64,000 nucleotides of DNA. Origin: Oceanobacillus halophilus. Lineage in GTDB: Bacteria > Bacillota > Bacilli > Bacillales > Amphibacillaceae. The translations under genes and the position numbers were made by a program. The DNA is taken from contig NZ_RBZP01000004.1 in NCBI RefSeq assembly GCF_003628505.1, positions 143,144 to 207,143 of the forward strand. The letters run 5' to 3'. The notes under the pieces were generated by a model. That model was not told the origin of the DNA, did not search any database, and was given only the letters and a program-made list of their open reading frames with translations. Positions 25,407 to 34,755 of the stretch are shown here, in pieces (the stretch's first letter is position 1; each line of letters starts with the position of its first letter).

Positions 25407-26414
25407 TTAATTCATAACCGGTTCCACTTTTTCTTTTTCCTTTTCATCTAATGTATCATCGTATAAATGACAAGCAACATAATGGTTTTGTCCCACTTCC
25501 TGCCATACTGGTTTAACCTTGGAGCAAACTTCCATTGCCATCGGACAACGCGTCCGGAAAACACAGCCACTTGGTGGATTAATAGGGCTTGGCAATTCGC
25601 CCTCCAGGATAATCCTTTCCCGTTTTTCCTCCATATCTGGGTCTGGTATCGGAATAGCAGAAAGTAATGCCTTCGTATAAGGATGAAGTGGATTTTCATA
25701 CAACTGATTGCTGTCCGTTAATTCCACCATATTCCCTAAATACATCACACCGATTCGATCAGCAAATTGACGTACCATCGCCAAATCATGGGCAATAAAT
25801 AGAAAGGTTAGGCCCTTTTCCGTTTGCAAGTCCTTTAATAGATTCACCACCTGTGCCTGCACAGAAACATCCAAGGCAGAGATTGGCTCATCAGCAATAA
25901 TAAATTCTGGATCAAGCGCCAGTGCTCTGGCAATGCCAATCCGTTGTCGCTGTCCGCCACTGAACTCGTGAGGATAGCGATTCACATGATCGCGATTTAA
26001 GCCTACCTCTTCCAACAATTCATATACCCGATCCAATTGTTCTGTTTTCTCTTTATACAGACCATGGATTTCCATCGGTTCTGAGATAACTTCTTTAACC
26101 GTCGATCTTGGATTGAGTGAAGCATAAGGGTCTTGAAAAATCATTTGCATTCTACGGTGAAATTTAAACTTTTCCTTTTCATTTAATTCATGGATATTAA
26201 CGCCATCAAAAATAGCATCTCCGCTTGTTTTATTATATAGCCCCATGATTGTTCGGCCAATGGTGGATTTACCGCATCCAGATTCCCCCACCAAACCAAA
26301 CGTTTCCCCTTTGTTCACATGAAATGTGACATCATTTACCGCCTTTAAGACTTTCCCTTTCCCCATCTCAAAGTTTTTGGTTAAGTTTTTTACTTCCAAA
26401 ATCTTTTCATTCAT
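25407..26414 (-). CDS. ykfD: Oligopeptide ABC transporter ATPase, OppF/YkfD-like
   Basis: Second ATPase of a peptide importer. The 335-residue protein has Walker [10 protein letters not shown] at 43-51, Q-loop [15 protein letters not shown], signature SGGQRQR, Walker [13 protein letters not shown], and a C-terminal Fe-S/Cys motif region ([14 protein letters not shown]). These place it with OppF/DppF/AppF. It is the last gene of the cluster, after ykfA-ykfB-ykfC, the same arrangement as ykfABCD of B. subtilis, and it complements the single OppD-type ATPase upstream. ATG 26414 has AAAGGGG 7 nt upstream. A terminator follows. Confidence 0.9.
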   Translation of the reverse strand: MNEKILEVKNLTKNFEMGKGKVLKAVNDVTFHVNKGETFGLVGESGCGKSTIGRTIMGLYNKTSGDAIFDGVNIHELNEKEKFKFHRRMQMIFQDPYASLNPRSTVKEVISEPMEIHGLYKEKTEQLDRVYELLEEVGLNRDHVNRYPHEFSGGQRQRIGIARALALDPEFIIADEPISALDVSVQAQVVNLLKDLQTEKGLTFLFIAHDLAMVRQFADRIGVMYLGNMVELTDSNQLYENPLHPYTKALLSAIPIPDPDMEEKRERIILEGELPSPINPPSGCVFRTRCPMAMEVCSKVKPVWQEVGQNHYVACHLYDDTLDEKEKEKVEPVMN

Positions 26415-26509
26415 GAATATTCCCCTTTGCACCAGAAATAAGAAAACAAAATTTCACCGGATTCCATGTTATATCTATTTAAAAATCTTGCTATACGGCG
26501 GTGTCCAAG

Positions 26510-27448
26510 TTACTTCCAATACCGTCTTGCTGCACAAAGCTCTTTTTCATATTTTGTTCCTGCAAGTGGCGTAATCTCGATGCCTTTTCCAGTTTGAGGC
26601 GAGTGAAGCATTTTGCCATCTCCATAATAAATCCCTACATGATGGATTTTCCCTTTTCCTTCTTCATAAGCAAAAAAGAGCAAATCACCGATTTCTAAGG
26701 AATCTAACGGTACCTCGCTTCCCGCATTTGCTTGATCACCAGCATCTCGAGGAATCTTGTAGCCATTAGCTTTGTGGGTTGCATAGGCCAAGCCAGAACA
26801 GTCATAGCCAAACGCACTCATTCCACCCCAGAAATAAGATAGGTTAAGATACGGTTCTCCAGCTTTTACAATATTTTCTCCGCTGCCCGGTTCGATTCCT
26901 TCTTCGGTTTGAAAAATACGAACATCTTGTAATGGCAGAAATCTGTTTCCATGGGCTGTCTTCACTTCCACACGATTATCCCCAACCGCTGCTACTGGTA
27001 ATAACGTTTGGTAACTAAGCTTCATTACTTTTTCGCCTGTTTCAGATTCCAGCCAGGCTTTCCCTGTATTCACAGCTGCCGTCTTAGGTTGAACCCAATC
27101 CGCTTTATTTACCTTTTTCAATTGACTCAAAGGTACCCAGCCTGGATAACCTCTCTCATCCTTTTTCGATGGCTGACTTGGAATAATCACATGCGCAAAG
27201 TCATCTTTTATTTCCGTCACGAGGACTGGTTCTCCATATAATAACTGGCTTTGCACTCTATTTTCATCGCATAATGCAAGACTAGCTTGATAATCTAGTG
27301 AATCTATCCAACCTTCTATATTGGTTGGATTGGTTACTCCAGGCTGATCGATTTCCCGTACTGATTCCGGTTTCGTCCACACGGTTGCTACCTGAACAGC
27401 GGTTACCCACATCTCTTCTGGGAATAGATCAAACGTTTGTTTAAACAT
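26510..27448 (-). CDS. ykfC: Gamma-D-glutamyl-L-diamino acid endopeptidase (NlpC/P60)
   Basis: Cytosolic murein-peptide hydrolase that cleaves L-Ala-gamma-D-Glu from diamino-acid-containing peptides, feeding YkfB. The protein (312 residues) has two N-terminal SH3b-like domains (about 15-115 and 120-185) and a C-terminal NlpC/P60 domain with Cys217 (GYDCSGLAY), His270 (IHHVGIYYG) and His282. There is no signal peptide, consistent with an intracellular role. Of three tandem ATGs, the third (27448) has the best spacing (7 nt) from AAAGGAG. Its first codons overlap a copy of the AAACGTTT palindrome described at 27430-27527. Confidence 0.92.
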   Translation of the reverse strand: MFKQTFDLFPEEMWVTAVQVATVWTKPESVREIDQPGVTNPTNIEGWIDSLDYQASLALCDENRVQSQLLYGEPVLVTEIKDDFAHVIIPSQPSKKDERGYPGWVPLSQLKKVNKADWVQPKTAAVNTGKAWLESETGEKVMKLSYQTLLPVAAVGDNRVEVKTAHGNRFLPLQDVRIFQTEEGIEPGSGENIVKAGEPYLNLSYFWGGMSAFGYDCSGLAYATHKANGYKIPRDAGDQANAGSEVPLDSLEIGDLLFFAYEEGKGKIHHVGIYYGDGKMLHSPQTGKGIEITPLAGTKYEKELCAARRYWK

Positions 27449-27527
27449 CATCATGCTCCTTTCCTGTTTTTCATTTATTCGATCAAACGTTTGTTTTAAT
27501 GGATTCTTTAAAACAAACGTTTGACCG
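27430..27527 (-). promoter_or_regulatory. Triple AAACAAACGTTTGA palindrome cluster at the ykfC start
   Basis: Three copies of a GATCAAACGTTTGTTT-type sequence lie at 27428-27445, 27481-27498 and 27511-27526. The first two are direct repeats and the third is inverted. The second and third face each other across 10 nt to form an 18-bp near-perfect inverted repeat. The core TCAAACGTTTGA is itself palindromic, like LacI-family operators, though not a good cre site. Location is between ykfB and ykfC and into the first codons of ykfC. An RNA hairpin role is also possible; no U-tract follows. Confidence 0.7.
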
Positions 27528-27578
27528 AAATTCGTGCTTACTATGTTTTATACCCGATACAGTAGGAATGGCTTGCAC

Positions 27579-28676
27579 TTATTTTTCTATCAAGAACGAC
27601 TCATCCATCCCGCGAATTCCAAGCCCCGCTTGACTTCCTAGCTCTATCACTCGGCCCTTATACGTAATCCCACCATCTGCTATATCCCCTGCTAACATGA
27701 GTGGCGCGTCAAAATCAAAGCGTGTAACGTTTGGCTGACTTGCTGCAAAATGTGCTGCAGCCGTAATGCCAATTTTCGTCTCAATCATACTTCCAACCAT
27801 ACATTCTACCCCATAACTATCAGCGAGTTTGGCTATTTTCACCGCTTGATGAATACCGCCAGCTTTCATTAATTTTATATTTATTAAATCAGCCGCACCC
27901 ATTTCAAGAATTCTTTTCGCATCATAAGAGGAAAAGACACTTTCATCAGCCATAATGGCCGTTTCCGTATTATCCGTCACATACTTCAATCCATCAAAAT
28001 CATGTGCTTTCACCGGCTGTTCAATTAGTTCAATATTTAATCCGCGCTCTTCCATTTTTCGAATCGCCTGAACCGCTTCTTTCGGTTTCCATCCTTGGTT
28101 CGCATCCAAACGGATCACTACCTCCGAACCTATTTCCTTTCGAATGGCTTCAATCCGCTTAATATCCGTTTCAATAAGATCCTTCCCTACTTTAATCTTT
28201 AAAACAGAAAATCCATTATCCACATATTTTCTCGCATCTCGAGCCATTTCTTCCGGACTATTCACACTCACCGTATAATCCGTCTCAATCGTATCTTGAT
28301 AACCACCAATAAACTGATAAAGTGGCATATCCGCACGTTGAGCAATACAATCATATAATGCCATATCCATCGCTGCTTTTGCACTGGAATTTCCAACCAT
28401 ACTTCCATGAATCTTTTCGAATACCTCTTCCCGATTAGCAAGAGACTCATCCATTAATAGCGGTTTAAAAATCCCATTAATCGCAAATTCAATGCTATCT
28501 AAGCTATCTCCCGTGATTACATGTGTCGGAGGTGCTTCCCCCCATCCGACAACCCCATTATCACACGTAACTTTTGTTACAATTGTCTCAGCCACCGTCA
28601 CGGTACGAAGTGCTGTCTTAAAAGGTGTATGTAATGGAATAGCCACTCGGAATGTTTGGATGTCTGTTATTTTCAT
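27579..28676 (-). CDS. ykfB: L-Ala-D/L-Glu dipeptide epimerase
   Basis: Enolase-superfamily enzyme epimerising L-Ala-D-Glu from murein to L-Ala-L-Glu. The 365-residue protein shows the acid/base Lys160-x-Lys162 (VLKIKVGK), metal ligands Asp191 (DANQGW), Glu219 (IEQP) and Asp244 (MADES), and the second base Lys268 (INIKLMKAGG). These numbers coincide with those I remember for B. subtilis YkfB. AGGAGG sits 9 nt before the ATG. A 21-bp repeat array of about 230 bp intervenes between this gene and ykfA upstream. Confidence 0.95.
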   Translation of the reverse strand: MKITDIQTFRVAIPLHTPFKTALRTVTVAETIVTKVTCDNGVVGWGEAPPTHVITGDSLDSIEFAINGIFKPLLMDESLANREEVFEKIHGSMVGNSSAKAAMDMALYDCIAQRADMPLYQFIGGYQDTIETDYTVSVNSPEEMARDARKYVDNGFSVLKIKVGKDLIETDIKRIEAIRKEIGSEVVIRLDANQGWKPKEAVQAIRKMEERGLNIELIEQPVKAHDFDGLKYVTDNTETAIMADESVFSSYDAKRILEMGAADLINIKLMKAGGIHQAVKIAKLADSYGVECMVGSMIETKIGITAAAHFAASQPNVTRFDFDAPLMLAGDIADGGITYKGRVIELGSQAGLGIRGMDESFLIEK

Positions 28677-28728
28677 TTTCTGTATCCTCCTATGTTCATT
28701 GATCTTTTATTAGGTCCGTTCGCTGTTC

Positions 28729-28960
28729 TGGCAACCGGCTCAGGGGGCTCTATCAACCGCGATGGCTGTTCTATCAACCGACTCAGGGGTTCTATCAACC
28801 GCGATGGCTGTTCTATCAACCGGCTCGAGATCCATATCAACCGCGTTCTCCGTTCTATCAACCGGCTCGCGCTCTCTATCAACCGACTCGAGATCTCTAT
28901 CAACCGCGTTCACCGTTCTATCAACCGACCCGCGCTCCATATCAACCTCGGCCCCCTACA
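28729..28960. repeat. Phase-locked 21-bp array inside the ykf cluster, TATCAACCG class
   Basis: Nine units in exact 21-bp register begin at 28750 and continue to 28918 (168 bp, 8 periods), with a degenerate unit on each side. Spacers alternate between CGATGGCTGTT-like and CTCGAGATCC-like types. It occupies nearly the whole gap between the ykfA stop (8 bp away) and the ykfB leader, so if the cluster is one operon the array is transcribed. Confidence 0.93.
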
Positions 28961-28967
28961 ACAACCA

Positions 28968-29897
28968 TCACCCAACCCCAGGCTCAATCTCCAACGTTTT
29001 CCTACTTGTTGACAACCTTGCCTTCGTTCCTAATGGCACAGCGAAGTGTGGGAAACAGTGGCCGATATTAAATCCACTCATTACTGGTATAGATAGGTCA
29101 GCAAAATATTCTTGGAAAACCTGCTCTAGTGTAAGAGAAGAGGTTAGTTCGGTCTCTGTTTCGGCAAAATCACCAACGATAATTCCGTTTGCATCCTCTA
29201 TTTTACCAGATAATTTTAATTGGTTAAGCATGCTGTCCACTTGATAAGGTTCTTCTCCTATATCTTCAATTAATAGCAGTTTATCTTTCACATCAATTTC
29301 ATACGGCGTTCCTAATGTGCTATTTAATAGGGATAAGTTCCCACCAACTAATTGCCCTTCTGCTTCACCGGGAGCGAGTATTTGAAGTGGGTTAAGATTA
29401 ATAGAATTATTTTCCGAATAAATCAGTGTCTCAGGGTCGAAAAGTTGCTGAAACAAAGACAGGGAATATGTATCAAAATCTTCTTTTCCAAGATCGGATG
29501 CAAGCATTGGACCATGAAAAGTTACCAAGCCAGTTAATTGACGAATGGCTGTATGTAAAAAGGTAATGTCGCTATATCCCCAGATGATTTTAGGATTATT
29601 TTTAACTAATTGATAGTCTAAGAAAGGAGCAATCCGTCCCGTTCCATAACCACCACGCGCAAAAATGATTGCCTTTATAGTTGGATTGGCAATCATATCA
29701 TGAAAATCTTCCAAACGTTGTTGGTCCGTGCCCGCTAAATAGCCATGAACTTTATCCACATGTTTCCCTAATTGAACACGAAGTCCAAAGCTTTCAATAA
29801 GTGGAATTGCTTGCTTCAGTTTTTCCATTTTTGGAGGCCCTGCAGGCGCAATCACACCAATCGTATCTCCCTTTTGCAATCTATTTGGTTTAATCAT
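28968..29897 (-). CDS. ykfA: LD-carboxypeptidase (peptidase S66)
   Basis: Cytosolic muropeptide carboxypeptidase that removes the terminal D-Ala from tetrapeptides. The 309-residue protein has the N-terminal GVIAPAGPPKMEKL, FARGGYGTGRI, the nucleophile region IIWGYSDITFLH with the conserved Ser, and later GGNLSLLNSTLGTPYEID and VGDFAETE motifs of family S66. AAGGAG lies 10 nt before the ATG. It is the first of four ykf genes and follows the peptide-binding protein gene after a 250-bp gap. Confidence 0.92.
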   Translation of the reverse strand: MIKPNRLQKGDTIGVIAPAGPPKMEKLKQAIPLIESFGLRVQLGKHVDKVHGYLAGTDQQRLEDFHDMIANPTIKAIIFARGGYGTGRIAPFLDYQLVKNNPKIIWGYSDITFLHTAIRQLTGLVTFHGPMLASDLGKEDFDTYSLSLFQQLFDPETLIYSENNSINLNPLQILAPGEAEGQLVGGNLSLLNSTLGTPYEIDVKDKLLLIEDIGEEPYQVDSMLNQLKLSGKIEDANGIIVGDFAETETELTSSLTLEQVFQEYFADLSIPVMSGFNIGHCFPHFAVPLGTKARLSTSRKTLEIEPGVG

Positions 29898-29922
29898 ATG
29901 TCAGTCACTCCTTCGATGTATT

Positions 29923-30141
29923 TTATGTAGAAATATTTTTTCTTTTAAACTTAGTGGGGGTTTTTCCGGAGCGATTTAAAGCCCCCCAGTTACCATATAG
30001 TAAAATTATGTAACAAACAATCAGTAAAATATATGTAAAAAATCCAAATCCATTACTTCCATATAACCACGACAAATTCCTATAATCAATTAAAATATAA
30101 TAGGAGGGCCCATTTGCATTCAAATGAGCCTCTCCACACAA
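29923..30141 (-). CDS. Doubtful small membrane protein between the binding protein and ykfA
   Basis: An open frame of 72 codons (TTG start, 8 bp after the preceding stop) or about 50 codons from an internal TTG at 30075. Its middle (FFTYILLIVCYIILLYG) would be one membrane helix and its C-terminus is basic (SGKTPTKFKRKN). Neither start has a convincing ribosome site, and the 5' part overlaps a terminator-like hairpin. I do not recognise the sequence. Confidence 0.25.
   Translation of the reverse strand: MCGEAHLNANGPSYYILIDYRNLSWLYGSNGFGFFTYILLIVCYIILLYGNWGALNRSGKTPTKFKRKNIST
30103..30135 (-). terminator. Hairpin after the peptide-binding protein gene
   Basis: GGCTCATTTG pairs with CAAATGGGCC across AATG, with flanking GGAG/CTCC extending the stem. 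TATTATATTTT follows on the minus strand. It could partly terminate transcription between the transporter genes and ykfA. Confidence 0.5.
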
Positions 30142-30149
30142 AACTTAAA

Positions 30150-31826
30150 TTATTGTTTATCGGCATACTTAAGATCAAAGTATCCTACTGGATGACGAAG
30201 TATTCCAGATACACCGTCTGATTCTAGAACAACGGTATTGTAGTAGCGAATTGGCATGGCAATCATTTCTTCAGCCAATAATTTTTCTGCTTCGTATAAA
30301 TATTCCCAGCGTTTCTCTTGATCTGTTTCTGATTTACCATTAGCAATTAGCTCATCATACTCTTCATTAGAGAATCCAGTACGATTCATGTAAGAGTCAG
30401 TGATGAAGCTTTCCAGGAAGTTAACTGGGTCATTGTAGTCATTAATGAATGAACTACGAGAAAGTTGAAGTTCAAGGTTTTGCTGTGCTTCAACAAAAAC
30501 TCCCCATTCTTGGTTTTCAAGTGTTACTTCCACACCTAAATTCTCAATAAACATATCTTGTAACGTTTCCGCTACTGCTTTATTTGTATCACTCGTGTTA
30601 TACGACAATGTAATAGCTGGTAACTCATCATAGCCTTCTTCAGCCATTCCTTCTTCTAGCAATTGTTTCGCCTGTTCTGCATCAAAGGATACTAAATCTC
30701 CATTAACATCACGGAAGTCTTCACCAGTTGGCGACGTGAAACCAGGAGAGATGAAGCCGTAAGCAGGTTCTACCCCATTTTTCACTACATATTGCGCAAT
30801 ATCATCACGGTTTACTGCATAGGAAAACGCCTGTCTGATTTTCTTGTTTTGGAATGGTTCTGCTGTTACATTAAAGCGGAAAAATTCCAAACCACCATAT
30901 GGACCAATGAAAACATCGTCTCCATCAATTAGCTGATCAGATAATTCTGGTGGAATACTTGCTGTGTCTAGTTCTCCACTTTCAAACATTTGGTACTGTG
31001 TATTGGTATCATTAACCATGGCAAAATGGATTTGATCTAATTTCACGGTGTCAGCATCCCAATATTCCGGGTTTTTCGCAAATACCATTTCTACGTCATG
31101 TTCCCAAGATTCAAGCATAAATGGTCCATTACCCACAAATGAATCTGCTTCTGCATGCCAGTCTGGATTTTCCTCAGCAACCTTATGGTTAACCGGGAAG
31201 AATGCTGGATTGGTTAATACATCTAAGAAGAAACCAGCTGGTGCTTCCAGTTTCACTTCCAATGTTTTTTCATCAACCGCCGTTACGGCTACATCATCAG
31301 CTGAACCATCACCTGCATTGTATGCTTCAGCTCCTTCTATAAAGTACCCTAAGAAAGCAGCTGGAGATGCTGTTTCTGGATCAAGCATGTATTTCCATGC
31401 ATAAACAAAGTCTTCAGCAACAACCGGGTCCCCATTCGACCAGTTGGCATCCTCGCGAAGATGGAATGTATAGGTTAAACCATCTTCAGAAATGTCCCAG
31501 CTCTCTGCTGCACCTGGAGCAGCTACATGCTCTTGATCTAGACGCGTTAAGCCTTCCATTAGGTTATTTAATGGATCCCATGATACTTGGTCAAAACCAA
31601 TAGATGGATCAAGTGAAGTCGGCTCAATTCCATTATTTAGACGAAGCACTTTGTCTCCACTCGATTCTTCCTCTGTACCTTCCTCTGTTTCTTCTGTTCC
31701 AGATTCTTCTGGCGCTTCTGTTTCACTCTCATCTGTTGTTTCTTCCCCTGCATCTTCACCAGTTGTACATGCTGCAAGAACAGCAATAGTTAATACGGTG
31801 AGAAGAAATACGAGAAACTTCTTCAT
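30150..31826 (-). CDS. Peptide-binding lipoprotein (SBP family 5, OppA/DppE-like)
   Basis: Extracellular solute-binding lipoprotein delivering peptides to the DppBCD permease. The 558-residue protein has a signal peptide with lipobox (VLAAC, Cys20), then an acidic linker of about 40 residues (EETTDESETEAPEESG), and the family 5 fold with LRLNNGIEPTSLDPS and YTFHLREDANWSNGDPV motifs. Gene order and neighbouring ykf genes suggest murein peptides (L-Ala-gamma-D-Glu-diamino acid) as ligand, as for B. subtilis DppE; this is inference. GAGGGGG precedes the ATG. Confidence 0.9.
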   Translation of the reverse strand: MKKFLVFLLTVLTIAVLAACTTGEDAGEETTDESETEAPEESGTEETEEGTEEESSGDKVLRLNNGIEPTSLDPSIGFDQVSWDPLNNLMEGLTRLDQEHVAAPGAAESWDISEDGLTYTFHLREDANWSNGDPVVAEDFVYAWKYMLDPETASPAAFLGYFIEGAEAYNAGDGSADDVAVTAVDEKTLEVKLEAPAGFFLDVLTNPAFFPVNHKVAEENPDWHAEADSFVGNGPFMLESWEHDVEMVFAKNPEYWDADTVKLDQIHFAMVNDTNTQYQMFESGELDTASIPPELSDQLIDGDDVFIGPYGGLEFFRFNVTAEPFQNKKIRQAFSYAVNRDDIAQYVVKNGVEPAYGFISPGFTSPTGEDFRDVNGDLVSFDAEQAKQLLEEGMAEEGYDELPAITLSYNTSDTNKAVAETLQDMFIENLGVEVTLENQEWGVFVEAQQNLELQLSRSSFINDYNDPVNFLESFITDSYMNRTGFSNEEYDELIANGKSETDQEKRWEYLYEAEKLLAEEMIAMPIRYYNTVVLESDGVSGILRHPVGYFDLKYADKQ

Positions 31827-31850
31827 GCTTTTTCCCCCTCTTAAAAAAAT

Positions 31851-32861
31851 TTATTTGCTAGCTGTTTCGGCTAGTAAGTGTTTAGCCCGTTCATCCTGTA
31901 GCCAACAGTTCACTTGATGTGTATCTGATCGCTCGGATTTAATGGGATAAACTTTATCACACACCTCCATAGCAAGTGGACATCTAGCTGCAAAAGGACA
32001 ACCTTGTGGAGGTGAGAATAAATCTGGTGGTGTCCCATCAATTGGATGCAGTTTGCCTTTTTCATCCAAACGTGGAACGGAGTGTAATAAACCTTTTGTA
32101 TATGGATGCTGCGGGCGGTAAAAAATATCCCGCTTCGTGCCAGTTTCGATAATCTTACCTGCATACATCACTGCAATTCGATCGGCTATTTTAGCCACCA
32201 CCCCTAAATCATGGGTGATTAATATGATAGAGACTCCTGTTTCTTCTTGAATTTTTGCAAAGAGCTCCAGGATTTGCGCTTGAATGGTTACATCCAAAGC
32301 AGTTGTTGGTTCATCTGCAATGAGAAGTTCAGGTTCACAAATCAAGGCTATGGCAATAACAATCCGTTGCCTCATCCCACCACTAAATTGATGTGGATAC
32401 TGTTTTAGCCTTTCTTCTGGATTTGGTATTCCAACTAAGTTCATCATCTCTATCGCTTTTTGTTTGGCTTCTTTTACCGATACATCCTTATGCTGACGTA
32501 ACCCTTCCATTAATTGCGTTCCAATTGTTAGCGTTGGGTTTAACGCGGTCATTGGGTCCTGAAAAATCATAGATATGTCAACACCACGGATAGACCGCAT
32601 CTTTTTCTCCGATACTTTGGTTAAGTCTTGCCCTTTAAAATGAATCGTACCGTTGGAAATTTTCCCTGGCGGACTTGGAATCAAGCGCATAATGGCATTG
32701 GATGTCACACTCTTCCCGCACCCTGATTCACCAACAATGGCTAATGTTTCTCCTTTATTCAGATATAAATCCACACCTCTAACAGCCTGGACGGTTCCTC
32801 CATAAGTTGTAAACGTAACATGTAGATCTTTAATATCTAGTATTTTTTCCATGATCGTCAC
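31851..32861 (-). CDS. dppD: Peptide ABC transporter ATPase, OppD/DppD-like
   Basis: First ATPase of the importer. The 336-residue protein has Walker [12 protein letters not shown] near 44-51, Q-loop MIFQDPMTALNPTL, signature SGGMRQR, Walker B LLIADEPTTALDVT and the C-terminal CPFAARCPLAMEVC cluster characteristic of OppD/DppD. The stop of the permease gene dppC abuts its start directly, indicating translational coupling. With the ykfD product it would form the ATPase heterodimer. Confidence 0.92.
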   Translation of the reverse strand: MTIMEKILDIKDLHVTFTTYGGTVQAVRGVDLYLNKGETLAIVGESGCGKSVTSNAIMRLIPSPPGKISNGTIHFKGQDLTKVSEKKMRSIRGVDISMIFQDPMTALNPTLTIGTQLMEGLRQHKDVSVKEAKQKAIEMMNLVGIPNPEERLKQYPHQFSGGMRQRIVIAIALICEPELLIADEPTTALDVTIQAQILELFAKIQEETGVSIILITHDLGVVAKIADRIAVMYAGKIIETGTKRDIFYRPQHPYTKGLLHSVPRLDEKGKLHPIDGTPPDLFSPPQGCPFAARCPLAMEVCDKVYPIKSERSDTHQVNCWLQDERAKHLLAETASK

Positions 32862-33815
32862 CTACTTCCTAAGCTTCGGATCCAGTGCATCCTGAAGCCC
32901 ATCACCTAAGACATTAAATGCAAACATTGTAAAAGATATAAAGAAGGCTGGGAAGAATAACGTCCACCAATTACCGGATAAAATGGCGCCAAGTGAATCA
33001 TTGGCCATCACACCCCAACTCGCATATGGCGATTGTATTCCTAACCCTATGAAACTCAAGAAAGCCTCCGCAAAAATAGCAGATGGTACAGATAAGGTCA
33101 TTTGAACAATAATCGGTCCCATTGTATTTGGCAGCAGATGTTTTCGAATAATCCGTGCCGTTTTTCCTCCGAATGATTGAGAGGCAAGGACATATTCATA
33201 GTTTTTGATTTGCAGCACCTGCCCCCGAACAATTCGGGCCATTCCCACCCATCCGGTTATCGTTAAGGCGAGAATAATGGTAAACAAACTAGGTCCCATT
33301 ACCACAAGCAATAGAATAGTTACTAGTAAACTAGGGATTCCATATAAAATTTCAATAATACGCATCATGATATTATCGGTACGTCCACCCTTATATCCAG
33401 AAATCCCACCATAAATAATTCCGATGAATACATCAATTAGTGCTGCTACTAACCCTACGAACAGGGAAATTCTCGCCCCATACCATGTTCTAGTAAAAAC
33501 ATCTCTTCCTGCAGAATCCGTTCCAAACCAGTGTTCCGATGACGGTGCTTGATACTGATTCGGCAGGTCCTGTTTATTCACTTCATAGGGTGTCATGACT
33601 GGTCCAAAAATTGCCATGAACGAGAGTATGACAAGAAAAACCAGTCCTAACATAGCCATTTTATTTTTTCGTAATCTTCGCCATGCATCCTGCCAATAGG
33701 ATAAGGAAGGTCGAGAAACAACTTCAGATGCATTTTTATCCTTTTCTTTTAATTGAAACCACTCATCAGGTATCTTGGAGGAAGAATGCTGAGCCTCTAC
33801 TTCAGCTGTCTTCAT
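32862..33815 (-). CDS. dppC: Peptide ABC transporter permease, OppC/DppC-like
   Basis: Inner-membrane permease of 317 residues: a long cytoplasmic N-terminus, then the conserved OppC start (WRRLRKNKMAMLGLVFLVIL) and six membrane helices, with the EAA-type motif (VLASQSFGGKTARIIRKHLLPN) contacting the ATPase. The C-terminus NVLGDGLQDALDPKLRK is the standard OppC/DppC ending. It runs directly from dppB with a 1-bp gap and into dppD with no gap. Confidence 0.93.
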   Translation of the reverse strand: MKTAEVEAQHSSSKIPDEWFQLKEKDKNASEVVSRPSLSYWQDAWRRLRKNKMAMLGLVFLVILSFMAIFGPVMTPYEVNKQDLPNQYQAPSSEHWFGTDSAGRDVFTRTWYGARISLFVGLVAALIDVFIGIIYGGISGYKGGRTDNIMMRIIEILYGIPSLLVTILLLVVMGPSLFTIILALTITGWVGMARIVRGQVLQIKNYEYVLASQSFGGKTARIIRKHLLPNTMGPIIVQMTLSVPSAIFAEAFLSFIGLGIQSPYASWGVMANDSLGAILSGNWWTLFFPAFFISFTMFAFNVLGDGLQDALDPKLRK

Positions 33816-33816
33816 C

Positions 33817-34755
33817 TTACTCCCCTCCCTTTTTATGTAATTTAATTCGAGGGTCTATGATTCCATAAACAATATCCACTAGCAGAAGCATGAAAATCAA
33901 AAAGGTACTATAAAAAACGGTTGTTCCCATAATTACGGGATAGTCACGCTGGTTGATACTTTCAACAAAGTATTTACCCATTCCCGGAATGGCAAAAATC
34001 TGTTCAATAACAAATGTTCCCGTTAATATCCCCGCAAGCAGTGTCCCCATAATCGTCACAACAGGCATCAACGCATTTCTAAGTGCATGTTTAAATGTAA
34101 TTTTCCATGGAGATAAACCTTTCGCACGAGCCATTTTTATGTAATCTTGTGTTAAAACTTCTAACATCGTAGACCTTGTCAGCCTAGCGATAATCGCCAT
34201 CGGCCCCGTGGCAAGTGCCGCTACTGGAAGTACCATATGCATTGGGCTTGACCATGTAGCAACAGGGAAAAACTCCCAATCTGCTGCTAATTTTTGTATA
34301 AATAAGGTAGCTAAAATAAAGTTCGGGATGGAAATACCCAATACTGCAAACCCCATGGACAGATAATCAAGCACTCCATTATGTCTCAGTGCAGAAATAA
34401 TTCCTAAAACTACTCCAGAAACAACTGCAAAAATAATCGTTATCATACCTAGTTCAAAAGAGATAGGAAATCCCCTTCCCAATAAGTCATTGACAGTCTG
34501 ATTGGGTTGTTTTATGGATGGACCTAAATCAAGCATAGAAATATTTTTTAAATAAAGTAAATACTGCATATAATATGGATCATCTAAGTTGTAATGTGCC
34601 TCCAAATTTGCCTGAACTGCTTCATTGGATGAGCGTTCATCACTAAATGGTGAACCAGGCACAGTGACCATCAGGATAAATGTAATCGTAACAATAATCC
34701 AAAGTGTCACAAGTGCAATTAACAATCTTCTTAACATGTAACGGAGCATATCCAT
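33817..34755 (-). CDS. dppB: Peptide ABC transporter permease, OppB/DppB-like
   Basis: First gene of the transporter group. The 312-residue protein begins with the typical MLRYMLRRLLIALVTLWIIV helix and has six membrane segments. It carries the EAA loop (YIKMARAKGLSPWKITFKHALRN) and ends LVDIVYGIIDPRIKLHKKGGE. I place the start at ATG 34755 because a GGGGGG ribosome site is 5 nt upstream; the frame extends 12 codons further without support. A CodY-box-like sequence lies about 200 bp upstream. Confidence 0.93.
   Translation of the reverse strand: MDMLRYMLRRLLIALVTLWIIVTITFILMVTVPGSPFSDERSSNEAVQANLEAHYNLDDPYYMQYLLYLKNISMLDLGPSIKQPNQTVNDLLGRGFPISFELGMITIIFAVVSGVVLGIISALRHNGVLDYLSMGFAVLGISIPNFILATLFIQKLAADWEFFPVATWSSPMHMVLPVAALATGPMAIIARLTRSTMLEVLTQDYIKMARAKGLSPWKITFKHALRNALMPVVTIMGTLLAGILTGTFVIEQIFAIPGMGKYFVESINQRDYPVIMGTTVFYSTFLIFMLLLVDIVYGIIDPRIKLHKKGGE

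Noticed and set aside
27430..27527. CcpA cre site at ykfC
   Set aside because: TCAAACGTTTGA lacks the TG...CA ends of the cre consensus; only the CG-centred core is similar.
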